Source: Curvibacter microcysteis
GTDB lineage: Bacteria > Pseudomonadota > Gammaproteobacteria > Burkholderiales > Burkholderiaceae_C
Strand: one strand, 5' to 3'
Length of the DNA: 64,000 bases
Assembly (NCBI RefSeq): GCF_028649435.1
Contig: NZ_JAQSIN010000002.1
Shown: positions 35,839 through 43,567 of the stretch, one piece after another
Position numbering within the stretch: the stretch's first letter is position 1
Layout of the letters: every line of letters starts with the position of its first letter
Position numbers and translations under genes: made by a program
The notes under the pieces: model-generated
The model's database searches: none
Seen by the model: the letters and a program-made list of their open reading frames with translations, nothing else
Told to the model about the DNA's origin: nothing

Positions 35839-36573
35839 TCAGTTGTGCAGCGAGGACAAGAACTGCTGCAACTCCGGGGTTTGAGGTTGGCCAAACAGCT
35901 GGGCCGGAGGACCCATTTCGTGCACTCGGCCTTGGTGCATGAAGATCACCCGGTCGCTGACCTTGCGCGCAAAGCTCATCTCATGCGTCACCATCAGCAG
36001 CGTCATGCCTTCGTCGGCCAGGCTTTCCACCACCCGCAGCACCTCGCCCACCAGTTCCGGGTCCAAGGCCGACGTGATTTCATCGCACAGCAGCACGCGC
36101 GGCTCCATGGCCAGCGCGCGCGCAATCGCCACGCGCTGCTGTTGGCCACCGGAGAGCTGTTCGGGCATGGCATCAAACTTCTCGGCCAGGCCCACGCGCT
36201 CAAGCAGCTGGCGCGCTTGGGTGGCTGCGGCGGTGGCGTCTTTTTGCTTGACCAGGGTGGGGGCCAGCATGATGTTGCGGCCCACACTCAGGTGTGGAAA
36301 CAGGTTGAAGCCTTGGAAGATCATGCCCACCTGCTGGCGCAGTTCCCGCATGGCGGTCGGGCTGTCGTGCAGCAAGGGCTTGCCGTTGACGACCAGGCCG
36401 CCTTCTTGAAACACTTCCAAGCCGTTGATGCAACGCAGCAAGGTGCTTTTGCCCGAACCGCTTTTGCCGATGATGGCGATCACTTCACCAGGCTCGACGC
36501 GCAGGTCGATGCCCTTGAGCACCTCGTGGGTGCCATACGATTTGCGCAGGGCGGCAATGTCAACGATGGCCAT
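35839..36573 (-). CDS. polar amino acid ABC transporter ATP-binding protein
   Basis: Cytoplasmic ATPase of 244 residues of the GlnQ/HisP type. Motifs are GKSGSGKST (Walker A), Q-loop MIFQGFNLFPHL, signature LSGGQQQR, Walker B LLCDEITSALDPE and H-loop VTHEMSFA. It is the last gene of a five-gene minus-strand operon. Its start overlaps the end of the preceding permease gene by 14 nt. It energises the permease pair and receptor encoded just upstream. Confidence 0.94.
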   Translation of the reverse strand: MAIVDIAALRKSYGTHEVLKGIDLRVEPGEVIAIIGKSGSGKSTLLRCINGLEVFQEGGLVVNGKPLLHDSPTAMRELRQQVGMIFQGFNLFPHLSVGRNIMLAPTLVKQKDATAAATQARQLLERVGLAEKFDAMPEQLSGGQQQRVAIARALAMEPRVLLCDEITSALDPELVGEVLRVVESLADEGMTLLMVTHEMSFARKVSDRVIFMHQGRVHEMGPPAQLFGQPQTPELQQFLSSLHN

Positions 36574-37210
36574 GGAGTTTCCTTTCGAGATGCTGTGCCA
36601 TCAGACTCACGGGGAAGCACAGCGAAAAATACATCAGAGCCACGCAGGCATAGACCAGGAACGGTTGGTAGGTGGCGTTGGAAATCATGCTGCCGGCCTT
36701 GGTCAGCTCGACAAAGCCGATCACCGAAGCCAGGGCCGTGCCCTTGATCACCTGCACCAAAAAGCCCACGGTGGGGGGCACGGCAATGCGCAAGGCCTGC
36801 GGCAGCACCACATGGCGCAGTTGCTCGCCAAAGTTCAGCGCCAGGCTTTGGGCGGCTTCCCATTGGCCTTTGGGAATGGCGGCCACGCAACCACGCCAGA
36901 TTTCGGTCAGGTAGGCGCTGGTGTAGAGCGTCAGGGCCACAGCGGCCGCCGTCCACGGGGTGGTCTTCACGCCCAGCAAGGCCAGGCCGAAGTAGGTCAG
37001 AAACAACTGCATCAGCAAGGGGGTGCCTTGGAACAGTTGCACATAGGCGCCCACCAGCGTTTGGCTGCCGCGCCAGCCGCTGAGCCGCAGCACCAGCAGG
37101 CCCAGGCCCGCCAAGCCACCACCCACGAAGGCCAGCAGCGACAGGCCCACGGTCCAGCGCGCGGCCAGCATCAGGTTGCGCAAGATGTCCCAGAGGGAAA
37201 AATCAACCAT
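36560..37210 (-). CDS. amino acid ABC transporter permease
   Basis: Inner-membrane subunit of about 216 residues. It carries the HisM/GlnP-family pattern: MVDFSLWDILRNLMLAARW at the N-terminus, FQGTPLLMQLFLTYFGL, and the docking loop EAAQSLALNFGEQLRHVVLPQALR. The start is the ATG at 37210. The frame is open upstream to 37384, but that part lies inside the other permease gene and has no similarity. It forms the channel with the neighbouring permease 2 nt upstream. Confidence 0.92.
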   Translation of the reverse strand: MVDFSLWDILRNLMLAARWTVGLSLLAFVGGGLAGLGLLVLRLSGWRGSQTLVGAYVQLFQGTPLLMQLFLTYFGLALLGVKTTPWTAAAVALTLYTSAYLTEIWRGCVAAIPKGQWEAAQSLALNFGEQLRHVVLPQALRIAVPPTVGFLVQVIKGTALASVIGFVELTKAGSMISNATYQPFLVYACVALMYFSLCFPVSLMAQHLERKLHGHR

Positions 37211-37212
37211 GG

Positions 37213-37887
37213 TCAGTGTCCGAAAAGAAAGCGCTGGCCCAGCCAGTTCAGCAGCCGGCGCGCCAGGATCGACAGACCCAGGTAGAGCGCGGTGGCGACG
37301 ATGAAGGCTTCGAAGGCGCGGAAGTTGCGGCTTTGGATCAGGTTGGCGGCGTAGCTCAGCTCCGGGGTGGAGATCTGCCCGCACACCGCTGAACCCAGCA
37401 TCACGATGATGATTTGGCTCACCATCGCCGGCCAGACCTTGCGCAGCGCCGGCGGCAGCACCACGCGGCGGAAGGTTTGGCTGGGCGTCAGGGCCAGGCT
37501 GTGTGCCGCCTCGATCTGGCCCTTGGGCGTGGCCTCCAGGCCGGCGCGGATGATCTCAGCCGAGTAAGCGCCGAGGTTGATCACCATGGCCAGCACCGAG
37601 GCCACTTCGGGGCTGAGCTTCACCCCCAGCGCCGGCAGGCCGAAGAACAGAAAGAACAACTGCACGATGAAGGGCGTGTTGCGCATCAGTTCCACGTAGC
37701 TGGCCACCGCCAGGCGCAGGGCGGCTGGGCGGTCGCCCAGGTTGCGGGCCCGCACCCAGGCGCAGGCCGTGCCCAGCAGCAGCCCGAGCACGGTGCCCAC
37801 CACCGTCAGGCCCAGGGTCCAGGCCACGCCGCGCAGCAGCATGGGCCAGTCGGCCAGCACGGCCGGGAAGTCAAGTTCGATCAGCAT
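37213..37887 (-). CDS. amino acid ABC transporter permease
   Basis: Second permease, 224 residues, five or so transmembrane helices. RNTPFIVQLFFLFFGLP and the docking loop EAAHSLALTPSQTFRRVVLPPALR are diagnostic of the family 3 (polar amino acid) uptake systems. It lies 30 nt after the receptor gene and 2 nt before the next permease. Confidence 0.93.
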   Translation of the reverse strand: MLIELDFPAVLADWPMLLRGVAWTLGLTVVGTVLGLLLGTACAWVRARNLGDRPAALRLAVASYVELMRNTPFIVQLFFLFFGLPALGVKLSPEVASVLAMVINLGAYSAEIIRAGLEATPKGQIEAAHSLALTPSQTFRRVVLPPALRKVWPAMVSQIIIVMLGSAVCGQISTPELSYAANLIQSRNFRAFEAFIVATALYLGLSILARRLLNWLGQRFLFGH

Positions 37888-37917
37888 GGCAAAAGCCCGG
37901 TGCGGGTTCGGTCGGGC

Positions 37918-38718
37918 TTACTGGGGCAGATCGCCAGCGGGGCGGCCCAGCCAGCGTTGCGACATTTTGTCCAGGTCGCCAGACTTCTTGGCTTCGGCAA
38001 TGATCTCGTTGACCTTCAGACGCAGCTTGTCTTCACCCTTGGCCACGCCGATGAAGTTGGGGCTGTCCTTGAGCAGCAGCTTGTACTCGGTGGCCAGGTT
38101 GGGGTTCTTCTGCATGATCGTGCCGGCGGTCGAGGCGCTGGTGGCAATCGCTTGGGTCTGTCCCGACACAAAGGCCGAGATGGTGGCCGCGTGGTCTTCA
38201 AAGCGCTTCACGTCCACGCCAGCGGGGGCGACCTTGGCCAGTTCCTGGTCTTCCATGGCGCCGCGCGTCACGCCGACCGACTTGCCGGCCAGGTCGGCAA
38301 AGCTCTTGATGGCCACGCTCTTGCCGGCAAACACGGCCTGGAAGAAGGGCGAATACGCCGCGGTGAAGTCGATGACTTTTTCACGATCGGGGTTCTTGCC
38401 CAGGGTGGAAATCACCAGGTCAGCCTTCTGGGTTTGCAGGTAGGCGATGCGGTTGGCGCTGGTCACCGGGATCAGCTCGACCTTGGCACCCAGTTTGGTG
38501 GCGATGTAGTTGGCCATGTCGATGTCCAGGCCTTGGGGCTTGAGATCGGTGCCGACAAAGCCGTAGGGCGGGTAGTCGGTGGGAATGGCGATCTTGATCT
38601 CACGGCTTTTGAGCACGTTGTCCAGCGCGTTTTGCGCTTGCACGGGGCTGCTCAGGCAGCAGGCCAGGCTGGCGGCGCCCAGCAGACTCAGGGTGGTGCG
38701 GCGGGTGAAGGCTTTCAT
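37918..38718 (-). CDS. amino acid ABC transporter substrate-binding protein
   Basis: Periplasmic receptor of 266 residues of the SBP_bac_3 family. The signal peptide is about 28 residues (ending VQA) with an RR pair near the start. The mature part shows IKIAIPTDYPPYGFVGTDLKPQGLDIDMANYIA, then STLGKNPDREKVIDFTAAYSPFFQ. These fit a polar or basic amino acid ligand but do not settle which one. Its ATG overlaps the stop of the GntR regulator gene by 4 nt, so regulator and receptor are translationally coupled. Confidence 0.93.
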   Translation of the reverse strand: MKAFTRRTTLSLLGAASLACCLSSPVQAQNALDNVLKSREIKIAIPTDYPPYGFVGTDLKPQGLDIDMANYIATKLGAKVELIPVTSANRIAYLQTQKADLVISTLGKNPDREKVIDFTAAYSPFFQAVFAGKSVAIKSFADLAGKSVGVTRGAMEDQELAKVAPAGVDVKRFEDHAATISAFVSGQTQAIATSASTAGTIMQKNPNLATEYKLLLKDSPNFIGVAKGEDKLRLKVNEIIAEAKKSGDLDKMSQRWLGRPAGDLPQ

Positions 38719-39494
38719 AGCAGTGCTCCAAGGTAGGTCGAGGGGATTTCAGAGGAGGAGTCCGACGCACAGGCGTCGGGCGAGGGGGGATTCGGTTGGG
38801 CTGGGCTGCTGCCCGGGGCCTTGGCCACCGGCGACAGGGCCTGGCGCAGGTGCTCCAGCGGATCGCTGCTGGCCACGGGTTGGAGCGCGGCCTGCACGGT
38901 GCCGATGTGCTCGGCCATCAGCGCTTCGGCCTGCTCGATGTCGCCAGCTTCCAGGGCCTCCACGATGCGGACATGGTCGGCACAGGACTGGGCAGCATCG
39001 TGCGAAGACTGGTACAGCATGGCGATCAGCGTGGTGCGGGCGGTGAAGTCGCGCAAGGTGTCGGCCAGCAAGGCGTTGCCCAGGCACTCGGCCAGGCAGA
39101 CATGGAAGTCACCCAGCAAAAAGCTGCGCGCCCCCACGTCCGAGCCTTCCACCGCGGCTTGCTCGCGCGCCAGGTGCTGCTTCAGTTGGGCCATGGCGGC
39201 GGCGTCGACTCGGCGGTTCTTGAACTGGTGCAGCAGGCCCAACTCAATCACCCGGCGCGCTTCAAAAGCCTCGCGGGCTTCGTCTTCCGAGGGTTCGATC
39301 ACATACCAGCCGCGGCGTGCGCTGACGGTGACGATGCCGCGTGTGGCCAATCGGGTCAGGGCCTCCCGCACGATGGTGCGGCTGCAGTCAAACAACATGG
39401 CCAGTTGCTGCTCGCCCAGGCGGGCGCCGGGCGGCAGTTTCTGGGCCATCACGGCTTCCATGATGCGATCGCTGATGTCAGTGGCGGTGGTCAT
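38715..39494 (-). CDS. GntR-family (FCD) transcriptional regulator
   Basis: Regulator of about 259 residues and first gene of the ABC operon. The N-terminal winged helix (about 5-65) contains GARLGEQQLAMLFDCSRTIVREALTRLATRGIV. A C-terminal FCD ligand domain (about 80-215) has the metal-ligand type histidines in LGDFHVCLAE, ADHVRIVEAL and EHIGTVQAAL. The last 40 or so residues are Pro/Ser-rich and look disordered. The ATG at 39494 is chosen over one 13 codons upstream. A near-palindrome with GTATAC at its centre lies 29 nt before this ATG and is a good autoregulatory operator candidate. Confidence 0.9.
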   Translation of the reverse strand: MTTATDISDRIMEAVMAQKLPPGARLGEQQLAMLFDCSRTIVREALTRLATRGIVTVSARRGWYVIEPSEDEAREAFEARRVIELGLLHQFKNRRVDAAAMAQLKQHLAREQAAVEGSDVGARSFLLGDFHVCLAECLGNALLADTLRDFTARTTLIAMLYQSSHDAAQSCADHVRIVEALEAGDIEQAEALMAEHIGTVQAALQPVASSDPLEHLRQALSPVAKAPGSSPAQPNPPSPDACASDSSSEIPSTYLGALL

Positions 39495-39522
39495 TGCCTG
39501 AGACACAGCAGGTTCCGTGCCA

Positions 39523-39534
39523 CTGGTATACAAG
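39523..39534. promoter_or_regulatory. candidate GntR operator
   Basis: CTGGTATACAAG differs from a perfect palindrome (CTTGTATACAAG) at one base. FCD-type GntR proteins often bind such GTATAC-centred sites. It lies just upstream of the regulator's own start codon, so it would control the whole operon. Confidence 0.5.
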
Positions 39535-39975
39535 TCCGATGAGCCAGAACCAGGGCCTGTGATGCATCACTGTGTGACATCCGGTGCAGTGGCCGAAGCC
39601 TGGTCTTGAACTTTTGCGCGTCCTTGGTGCGTCGCGCCTGACCAGCCTGGTGCATGGACGCACTGAATGGGTCTGATCCGGTGCAAAAAACCAACCGTGG
39701 CGCTGCCCGGGCCGTCACCTTCATATTTGTGTATCAATTTGCAAACAAAGTACCGGTTTTGAACATTGTTTTTTCGGGCCCAAAAATGGCTCGGCATTTG
39801 CTTTTCTCAATAATGACAACCGGTTAAGTTCGACCTATGAACGAAATTGATGTTTTTGCGCTTGCTACATCTTGTAAGGCCCCTGGTGGGCGCTTCAAGC
39901 ACATTCCAGTTGGCTGAATGCCGCCAGCCTGGTGCCACAGGCGATCTGACCGACTTACTTGGGAGCTTGAACACC
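39535..39975. other. intergenic region between ABC operon and unknown gene pair
   Basis: The spacer contains an AT-rich core (about 39715-39850) with GTGTATCAATTTGCAAACAA and AATAATGACAACCGG, probably the promoters for the leftward GntR operon and the rightward unknown genes. A 26-codon open frame (39838-39918) has no ribosome-binding site and is not called. A GGGAG box at 39961-39965 serves the next gene. Confidence 0.45.
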
Positions 39976-40323
39976 ATGAAAAACCAATCACTGACCTTGA
40001 TCTCCCGTCGGGCCTGGTCGTTGGGCTGGCTTGATCGCCTGCGTCACAGCCGTTCGCTGTGGCCGCTGGGCCTGTCCTTGTGCCTGATCACCCTGGCCTT
40101 GGTCGGCACCTTGAGCTGGCAATACGCAGAAGGGCGTTCGCCCCTCTTGTCGCCCGCCGGTGCCGCGCTGGCCCAGGCAGAGGGGGAGATCGACCTGTCG
40201 GCCTTGCCGGCGACCGCTGCAGGTGGGGGCGGGGTGAGCGAAGCGTCCAAGGTCTCGGTGCCGGGCGATCCATCGGTGCTGGCCGGGTTGGGTCCGGCGC
40301 CCCAGTCCGTGGCTGCACGGTGA
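39976..40323 (+). CDS. hypothetical single-pass membrane protein
   Basis: A 115-residue protein that I do not recognise. It begins MKNQSLTLISRRAW. It has a basic N-terminus and one hydrophobic helix at about residues 33-51, followed by a low-complexity Ala/Gly/Ser-rich tail, so it would be an inner-membrane anchored protein with a periplasmic tail. GGGAG lies 10 nt before the ATG. Its stop overlaps the GTG start of the next gene by 3 nt. That ties the two unknown products into one translational unit. Confidence 0.55.
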   Translation: MKNQSLTLISRRAWSLGWLDRLRHSRSLWPLGLSLCLITLALVGTLSWQYAEGRSPLLSPAGAALAQAEGEIDLSALPATAAGGGGVSEASKVSVPGDPSVLAGLGPAPQSVAAR

Positions 40324-40766
40324 ACCGAGGCATGGTGGCGTCTGTGTTGCGCGGGCTGCGGTGCAGTGCGGCGTGCGTGCTCGCCACCCTGGGCCTGGCA
40401 CAGGCCCCTGGTGCGGTGGCTGGCTCGGACCTGTCGGTGGGGGTGTACGGCCGCATCAGCCCTGGCCCTGACGGGCCTCCCCCGGTGCTGAACCCGCGCC
40501 CGCTGCAGGTGCGCCAGCGTGGCCCTTCGCCACAGGCGAACGTGCTGTACTTGTATGTGCCCCGCTCGGAAATGCGTCATTGGGCTCAGCATTGCGCCCG
40601 CCACCACGCTTGCGCCGCCCAGGTCTATTTTGTGGATGCGCACCGCTGGTTGCAGCAGCGCCAGGCGGGGTTGCCCGCGTCGGCCCACCCCGCAGCCGCG
40701 ACGACGCCCAGCGCGGAGTTGAGTGAAGGCTCGCCATCAGCAGCCAGTCAGGGCGCGGCCGATTGA
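40320..40766 (+). CDS. hypothetical secreted protein with HWxxHC motif
   Basis: About 148 residues from the GTG at 40320, or 144 from the ATG at 40332. The N-terminus is a signal peptide (hydrophobic ATLGLA core, about residues 10-30). The conserved-looking core is LYLYVPRSEMRHWAQHCARHHACAAQVYFV with two Cys, several His and an aromatic pair. It resembles small secreted proteins of unknown function that I have seen annotated in Burkholderiales. The C-terminus is Ala/Ser-rich. The start overlaps the stop of the preceding membrane protein gene. No function is offered. Confidence 0.6.
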   Translation: MNRGMVASVLRGLRCSAACVLATLGLAQAPGAVAGSDLSVGVYGRISPGPDGPPPVLNPRPLQVRQRGPSPQANVLYLYVPRSEMRHWAQHCARHHACAAQVYFVDAHRWLQQRQAGLPASAHPAAATTPSAELSEGSPSAASQGAAD

Positions 40767-40903
40767 GCCCTGCGATCGCTGCCCAAGGCGGCCGCGCTGC
40801 TTGTGGCAGCTCAACACCAGGGCCTGTCGACACCGCGTTTGACAGGGGTTCTGGGTCCGGAGCCCGCTCGCCGGGTCCGGCTCGCGTTAAGCTAGCCGCC
40901 CAT

Positions 40904-41662
40904 ATGACCACCGCTACCTTTGCCCCTCCTTCGGTGTCCCCGGAGCAAGTGCCTCAACAACTGCGTCAACGCGGTTATGCCGTGCTGACGGCCGAGGACG
41001 TGGCCCGTTGGGCCGATTGTGATTTGGCTGATCTGCAAGCCCTGATCCCCACTTGGGAAGGCCTGCCGCCGGACAACTACCTCAAAGATGGTGGCCGCTA
41101 CCGGCGCCGCCGCCACAGCTGCTTTGTGGTGACGGGCGACGAGGTCAACCCGGTGCCGCACCGTGCCCACTGGCAGCCCCTGGAGTACAACGCCTTGCAC
41201 GGTGGCATGGAGCGCTGGTTTGAACCCATGACCGCCTCAACCCTGAATTCCCCGGCCTGGAACCGTTTGTTGACCGCGGTGGCTCAGGCCAGTGCCGCCT
41301 TGCGTCGCCCAGCGGGTGAGCCCGCCCAGCCCTGGTTCATTGAGGCGCACCAATTCCGCATCGACACCACCGACGGCATCGGTCGGCCCACGCCCGAAGG
41401 CGCGCACCGCGACGGTGTGGACTTGGTGGCGGTGTTCATGATCGCGCGCGAGGGCATCAAGGGCGGTGAAACCCGGGTCTTCGAGGCCCAAGGGCCCAAT
41501 GGCCAGCGCTTCACCCTGACCCAGCCCTGGTCCCTGTTGCTGTTGGACGATGAAAGCGTGATCCATGAGTCCACCCCGATCCAGCCATTGAGCCCCGGTG
41601 GTTACCGGGACACCCTGGTGTTGACCTGCCGTTCGGGTGGGTTCCAAGGTCTGCCCGGCTGA
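40904..41662 (+). CDS. 2OG-Fe dioxygenase family protein (PF10014)
   Basis: A 252-residue Fe(II)/2-oxoglutarate oxygenase of the family that includes Bacillus isoleucine 4-hydroxylase (IDO). The iron ligands are His168 and Asp170 in GAHRDGVD and His221 in VIHEST. The Arg in GYRDTLVLTCR would bind 2-oxoglutarate. The N-terminus has FVVTGDEV and YNALHGGMERWF blocks of the family. The substrate is probably a free amino acid, but that is extrapolation. The ATG at 40904 is set by family length. The frame is open into the preceding gene. It is monocistronic. Confidence 0.85.
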   Translation: MTTATFAPPSVSPEQVPQQLRQRGYAVLTAEDVARWADCDLADLQALIPTWEGLPPDNYLKDGGRYRRRRHSCFVVTGDEVNPVPHRAHWQPLEYNALHGGMERWFEPMTASTLNSPAWNRLLTAVAQASAALRRPAGEPAQPWFIEAHQFRIDTTDGIGRPTPEGAHRDGVDLVAVFMIAREGIKGGETRVFEAQGPNGQRFTLTQPWSLLLLDDESVIHESTPIQPLSPGGYRDTLVLTCRSGGFQGLPG

Positions 41663-41731
41663 GCGAAGGCATGGGGCGGCTGACTGGGCGGTGTCTGGTC
41701 AGCCCGTGGGTTTGAACTGCCCGCGCTGAAT

Positions 41732-41745
41732 TTGATGCGCGTCAA
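41732..41745. promoter_or_regulatory. FNR/ANR-type box upstream of universal stress gene
   Basis: TTGAT-GCGC-GTCAA matches the FNR/ANR consensus TTGAT-N4-ATCAA at 9 of 10 fixed positions. Its centre is about 61 nt before the usp ATG, leaving room for activation from about -41.5 with a short leader. Universal stress genes are known FNR/ANR targets in other proteobacteria. Confidence 0.55.
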
Positions 41746-41799
41746 TAGGGATGAGTCGGTCAGCGGGCACACTGGCCCCATCACTTACAGGAGCGATCC

Positions 41800-42237
41800 A
41801 TGTTCAAGCACATTCTGATTCCCGTCGACGGTTCTGCCACCTCCACCCTGGCATTGGACAAGGCGGTGGGCCTGGCCAAGGCTTTCCAGAGCGATGTCAC
41901 CGCCATTTACGTGATCGATCCCTATCCCTTCTCGGGTGTGGGTGCGGACTTTGCCTATGGCCAATCGCAGTACCTGGGCGCGGCCACCGCGGAGGCCAAT
42001 GCGGCCCTGGATGGCGCCCGCAGCACACTGGAGGCGGCTGGCTTGCCGGTCAAGACCACCGTGGTCGAGGCCCATGCCATCCACCGCGGCATCCTGGACA
42101 CCGCCCAGAGCCTGGGCAGCGATTTGATCGTCATGGGCTCGCATGGCCGTCGTGGCATTGAGAAGCTGGTGCTCGGCAGCGTGGCCCAAAAGGTCTTGTC
42201 CGATGCACACCTGCCCGTGATGGTCGTTCGGGACTGA
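41800..42237 (+). CDS. universal stress protein (UspA family)
   Basis: A 145-residue single-domain universal stress protein. The N-terminus MFKHILIPVDGSATS and the ATP-binding loop GSHGRRGIEKLVLGSVAQKVL (G2xG9xGS type) indicate an ATP-binding member. Usp proteins help survival under anoxia, starvation or oxidative stress. CAGGAGCG lies 5 nt before the ATG. An FNR/ANR-like box upstream suggests induction at low oxygen. It is monocistronic. Confidence 0.93.
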   Translation: MFKHILIPVDGSATSTLALDKAVGLAKAFQSDVTAIYVIDPYPFSGVGADFAYGQSQYLGAATAEANAALDGARSTLEAAGLPVKTTVVEAHAIHRGILDTAQSLGSDLIVMGSHGRRGIEKLVLGSVAQKVLSDAHLPVMVVRD

Positions 42238-42408
42238 GCCTGGGCCAGGCGAGCGGAGCCCCAGCGCAGGTCGCTTGAGGGTTTTCAGCCTCATGGTTCT
42301 CCCTAGTTTGGGAGCCTCTCGGGGCCTTGAGTCTGTCGATGCCGCACGCAGCGGCATAGCATGGAGGCACGATCTGCAACCCGTGCCGCATCCCGGCCCT
42401 GAATCACC

Positions 42409-43245
42409 ATGTCCGCCTCCTCAGATCCTGCACCTTTGGTTCGCACCATCACCCTCATGCAACCGCTGACCTGGCTGGTCCTGGCCTGGCGTGACATGGC
42501 TCGCGCGGGCTGGATCAGCTTCGCCCATGGCTTGGTGCTGGCTGTGCTGGGGGGGCTGATCATGTGGGGAGCGCACGACCGCTTTTGGTTGTTGGCTGGC
42601 GCCCTCTCAGGCTTTTTGGTGGTGGCCCCTGTTTTGGCCACCAGCCTCTACGCCTTGAGCCGTGCCCTGGAGCGCGGCGAAGAGCCTTCCCTCGACTTGG
42701 TGCTCAAGACCTGGTGGAACTGGCAGCAAAGTCATGTCGACAAGTGGTCCAGCCCGTATTGGTGCCTGGTCCAGTTCGGCCTCTTGCTGGCCCTGGCGGC
42801 CACGGGTTGGGTGCTGACCTCGGCCGCCCTGATCACCTTGCTGGCCCCTGAGCCCGTGCACACCCCGATCGACTTTTTGCGCATCGTGGTCGCGGCGCCC
42901 CAAGGGTGGCTGTTTGAGCTGTGGCTGGCCATGGGCGCCTTGTTGGCCGCGCCTATTTTTGCGTCCAGTGTGGTGTCGATTCCGCTTTTGCTGGACCGAC
43001 GCATCACCCTGCTGCAGGCGGTGTTGACCAGTTGGCGCACCGTGCTCGACAACCCCGTCCCGATGGCGGTGTGGGCCGCGCTGATCGCGGGCTTCACGCT
43101 GCTGGGCATGGGCTCTTTTTTAATGGGGCTGATTGCGGTCATGCCCATGTTGGGTCACGCCAGCTGGCATGCATACCGCGATTTGGTGGATGCGTCGGCC
43201 CTGCCTGCGCGGGATGCGTCCGTGGCCCCTGTTCAGGTCAGATAG
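42409..43245 (+). CDS. DUF2189 integral membrane protein
   Basis: A 278-residue inner-membrane protein with about six hydrophobic segments. It shows the DUF2189 pattern: WRDMARAGWISFAHGLVLAVLG near the start, PVLATSLYALSRALERGEEPSL in the middle, and PMLGHASWHAYRDLVD at the end. In other species such genes often neighbour cytochrome oxidase or respiratory genes, but no function is established. The stop is 2 nt before the ATG of the DUF2788 gene, so the two form an operon. Confidence 0.88.
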   Translation: MSASSDPAPLVRTITLMQPLTWLVLAWRDMARAGWISFAHGLVLAVLGGLIMWGAHDRFWLLAGALSGFLVVAPVLATSLYALSRALERGEEPSLDLVLKTWWNWQQSHVDKWSSPYWCLVQFGLLLALAATGWVLTSAALITLLAPEPVHTPIDFLRIVVAAPQGWLFELWLAMGALLAAPIFASSVVSIPLLLDRRITLLQAVLTSWRTVLDNPVPMAVWAALIAGFTLLGMGSFLMGLIAVMPMLGHASWHAYRDLVDASALPARDASVAPVQVR

Positions 43246-43247
43246 CG

Positions 43248-43457
43248 ATGTTTGGTTTTTCGGAAGAGCAGATTTCTGCCTTTGGCCTCACCTTTGGGGT
43301 GGGCGGCTTCATGCTCTACATGGTGTTCATCATCGGTCAGCTGGCCTGGGAGTCCAAGGCTGGGCGCTTTGGTACCTTTGTGCTGTTTCTGGGCCTGGGT
43401 TTGGGCCTGGTCGGCTTTGCTGCCAAATTCATCATCCAGTGGATGATCAGCAAATAG
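43248..43457 (+). CDS. DUF2788 small membrane protein
   Basis: A 69-residue protein starting MFGFSEEQISAFGLTFG. It has two transmembrane helices (about 14-32 and 43-66) around a short SKAGRFG turn, a very good match to the DUF2788 family of betaproteobacteria. Function is unknown. It follows the DUF2189 gene after 2 nt and is ended by a strong terminator. Longer overlapping frames here are shadows. Confidence 0.85.
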   Translation: MFGFSEEQISAFGLTFGVGGFMLYMVFIIGQLAWESKAGRFGTFVLFLGLGLGLVGFAAKFIIQWMISK

Positions 43458-43490
43458 GCACCGGGTCGGTATCTGCTGGACCCCCGTGAA

Positions 43491-43524
43491 AAAGCCCGTG
43501 GGCCTGGTCAGGCCCACGGGCTTT
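43491..43524. terminator. bidirectional Rho-independent terminator
   Basis: AAAGCCCGTGGGCCT and its exact complement form a 15-bp stem with loop GGTC. A-rich and T-rich ends let it serve both the DUF2788 gene and the converging ketothiolase gene. Confidence 0.9.
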
Positions 43525-43567
43525 GCTTTGGGCGGGCTCAGCAGCTGGCAGGCCCGGGAACCGAGGG

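Noticed and set aside
39838..39918. 26-codon frame before the unknown gene pair, considered as a leader peptide
   Set aside because: No ribosome-binding site, no run of one amino acid codon, and no following attenuator hairpin.
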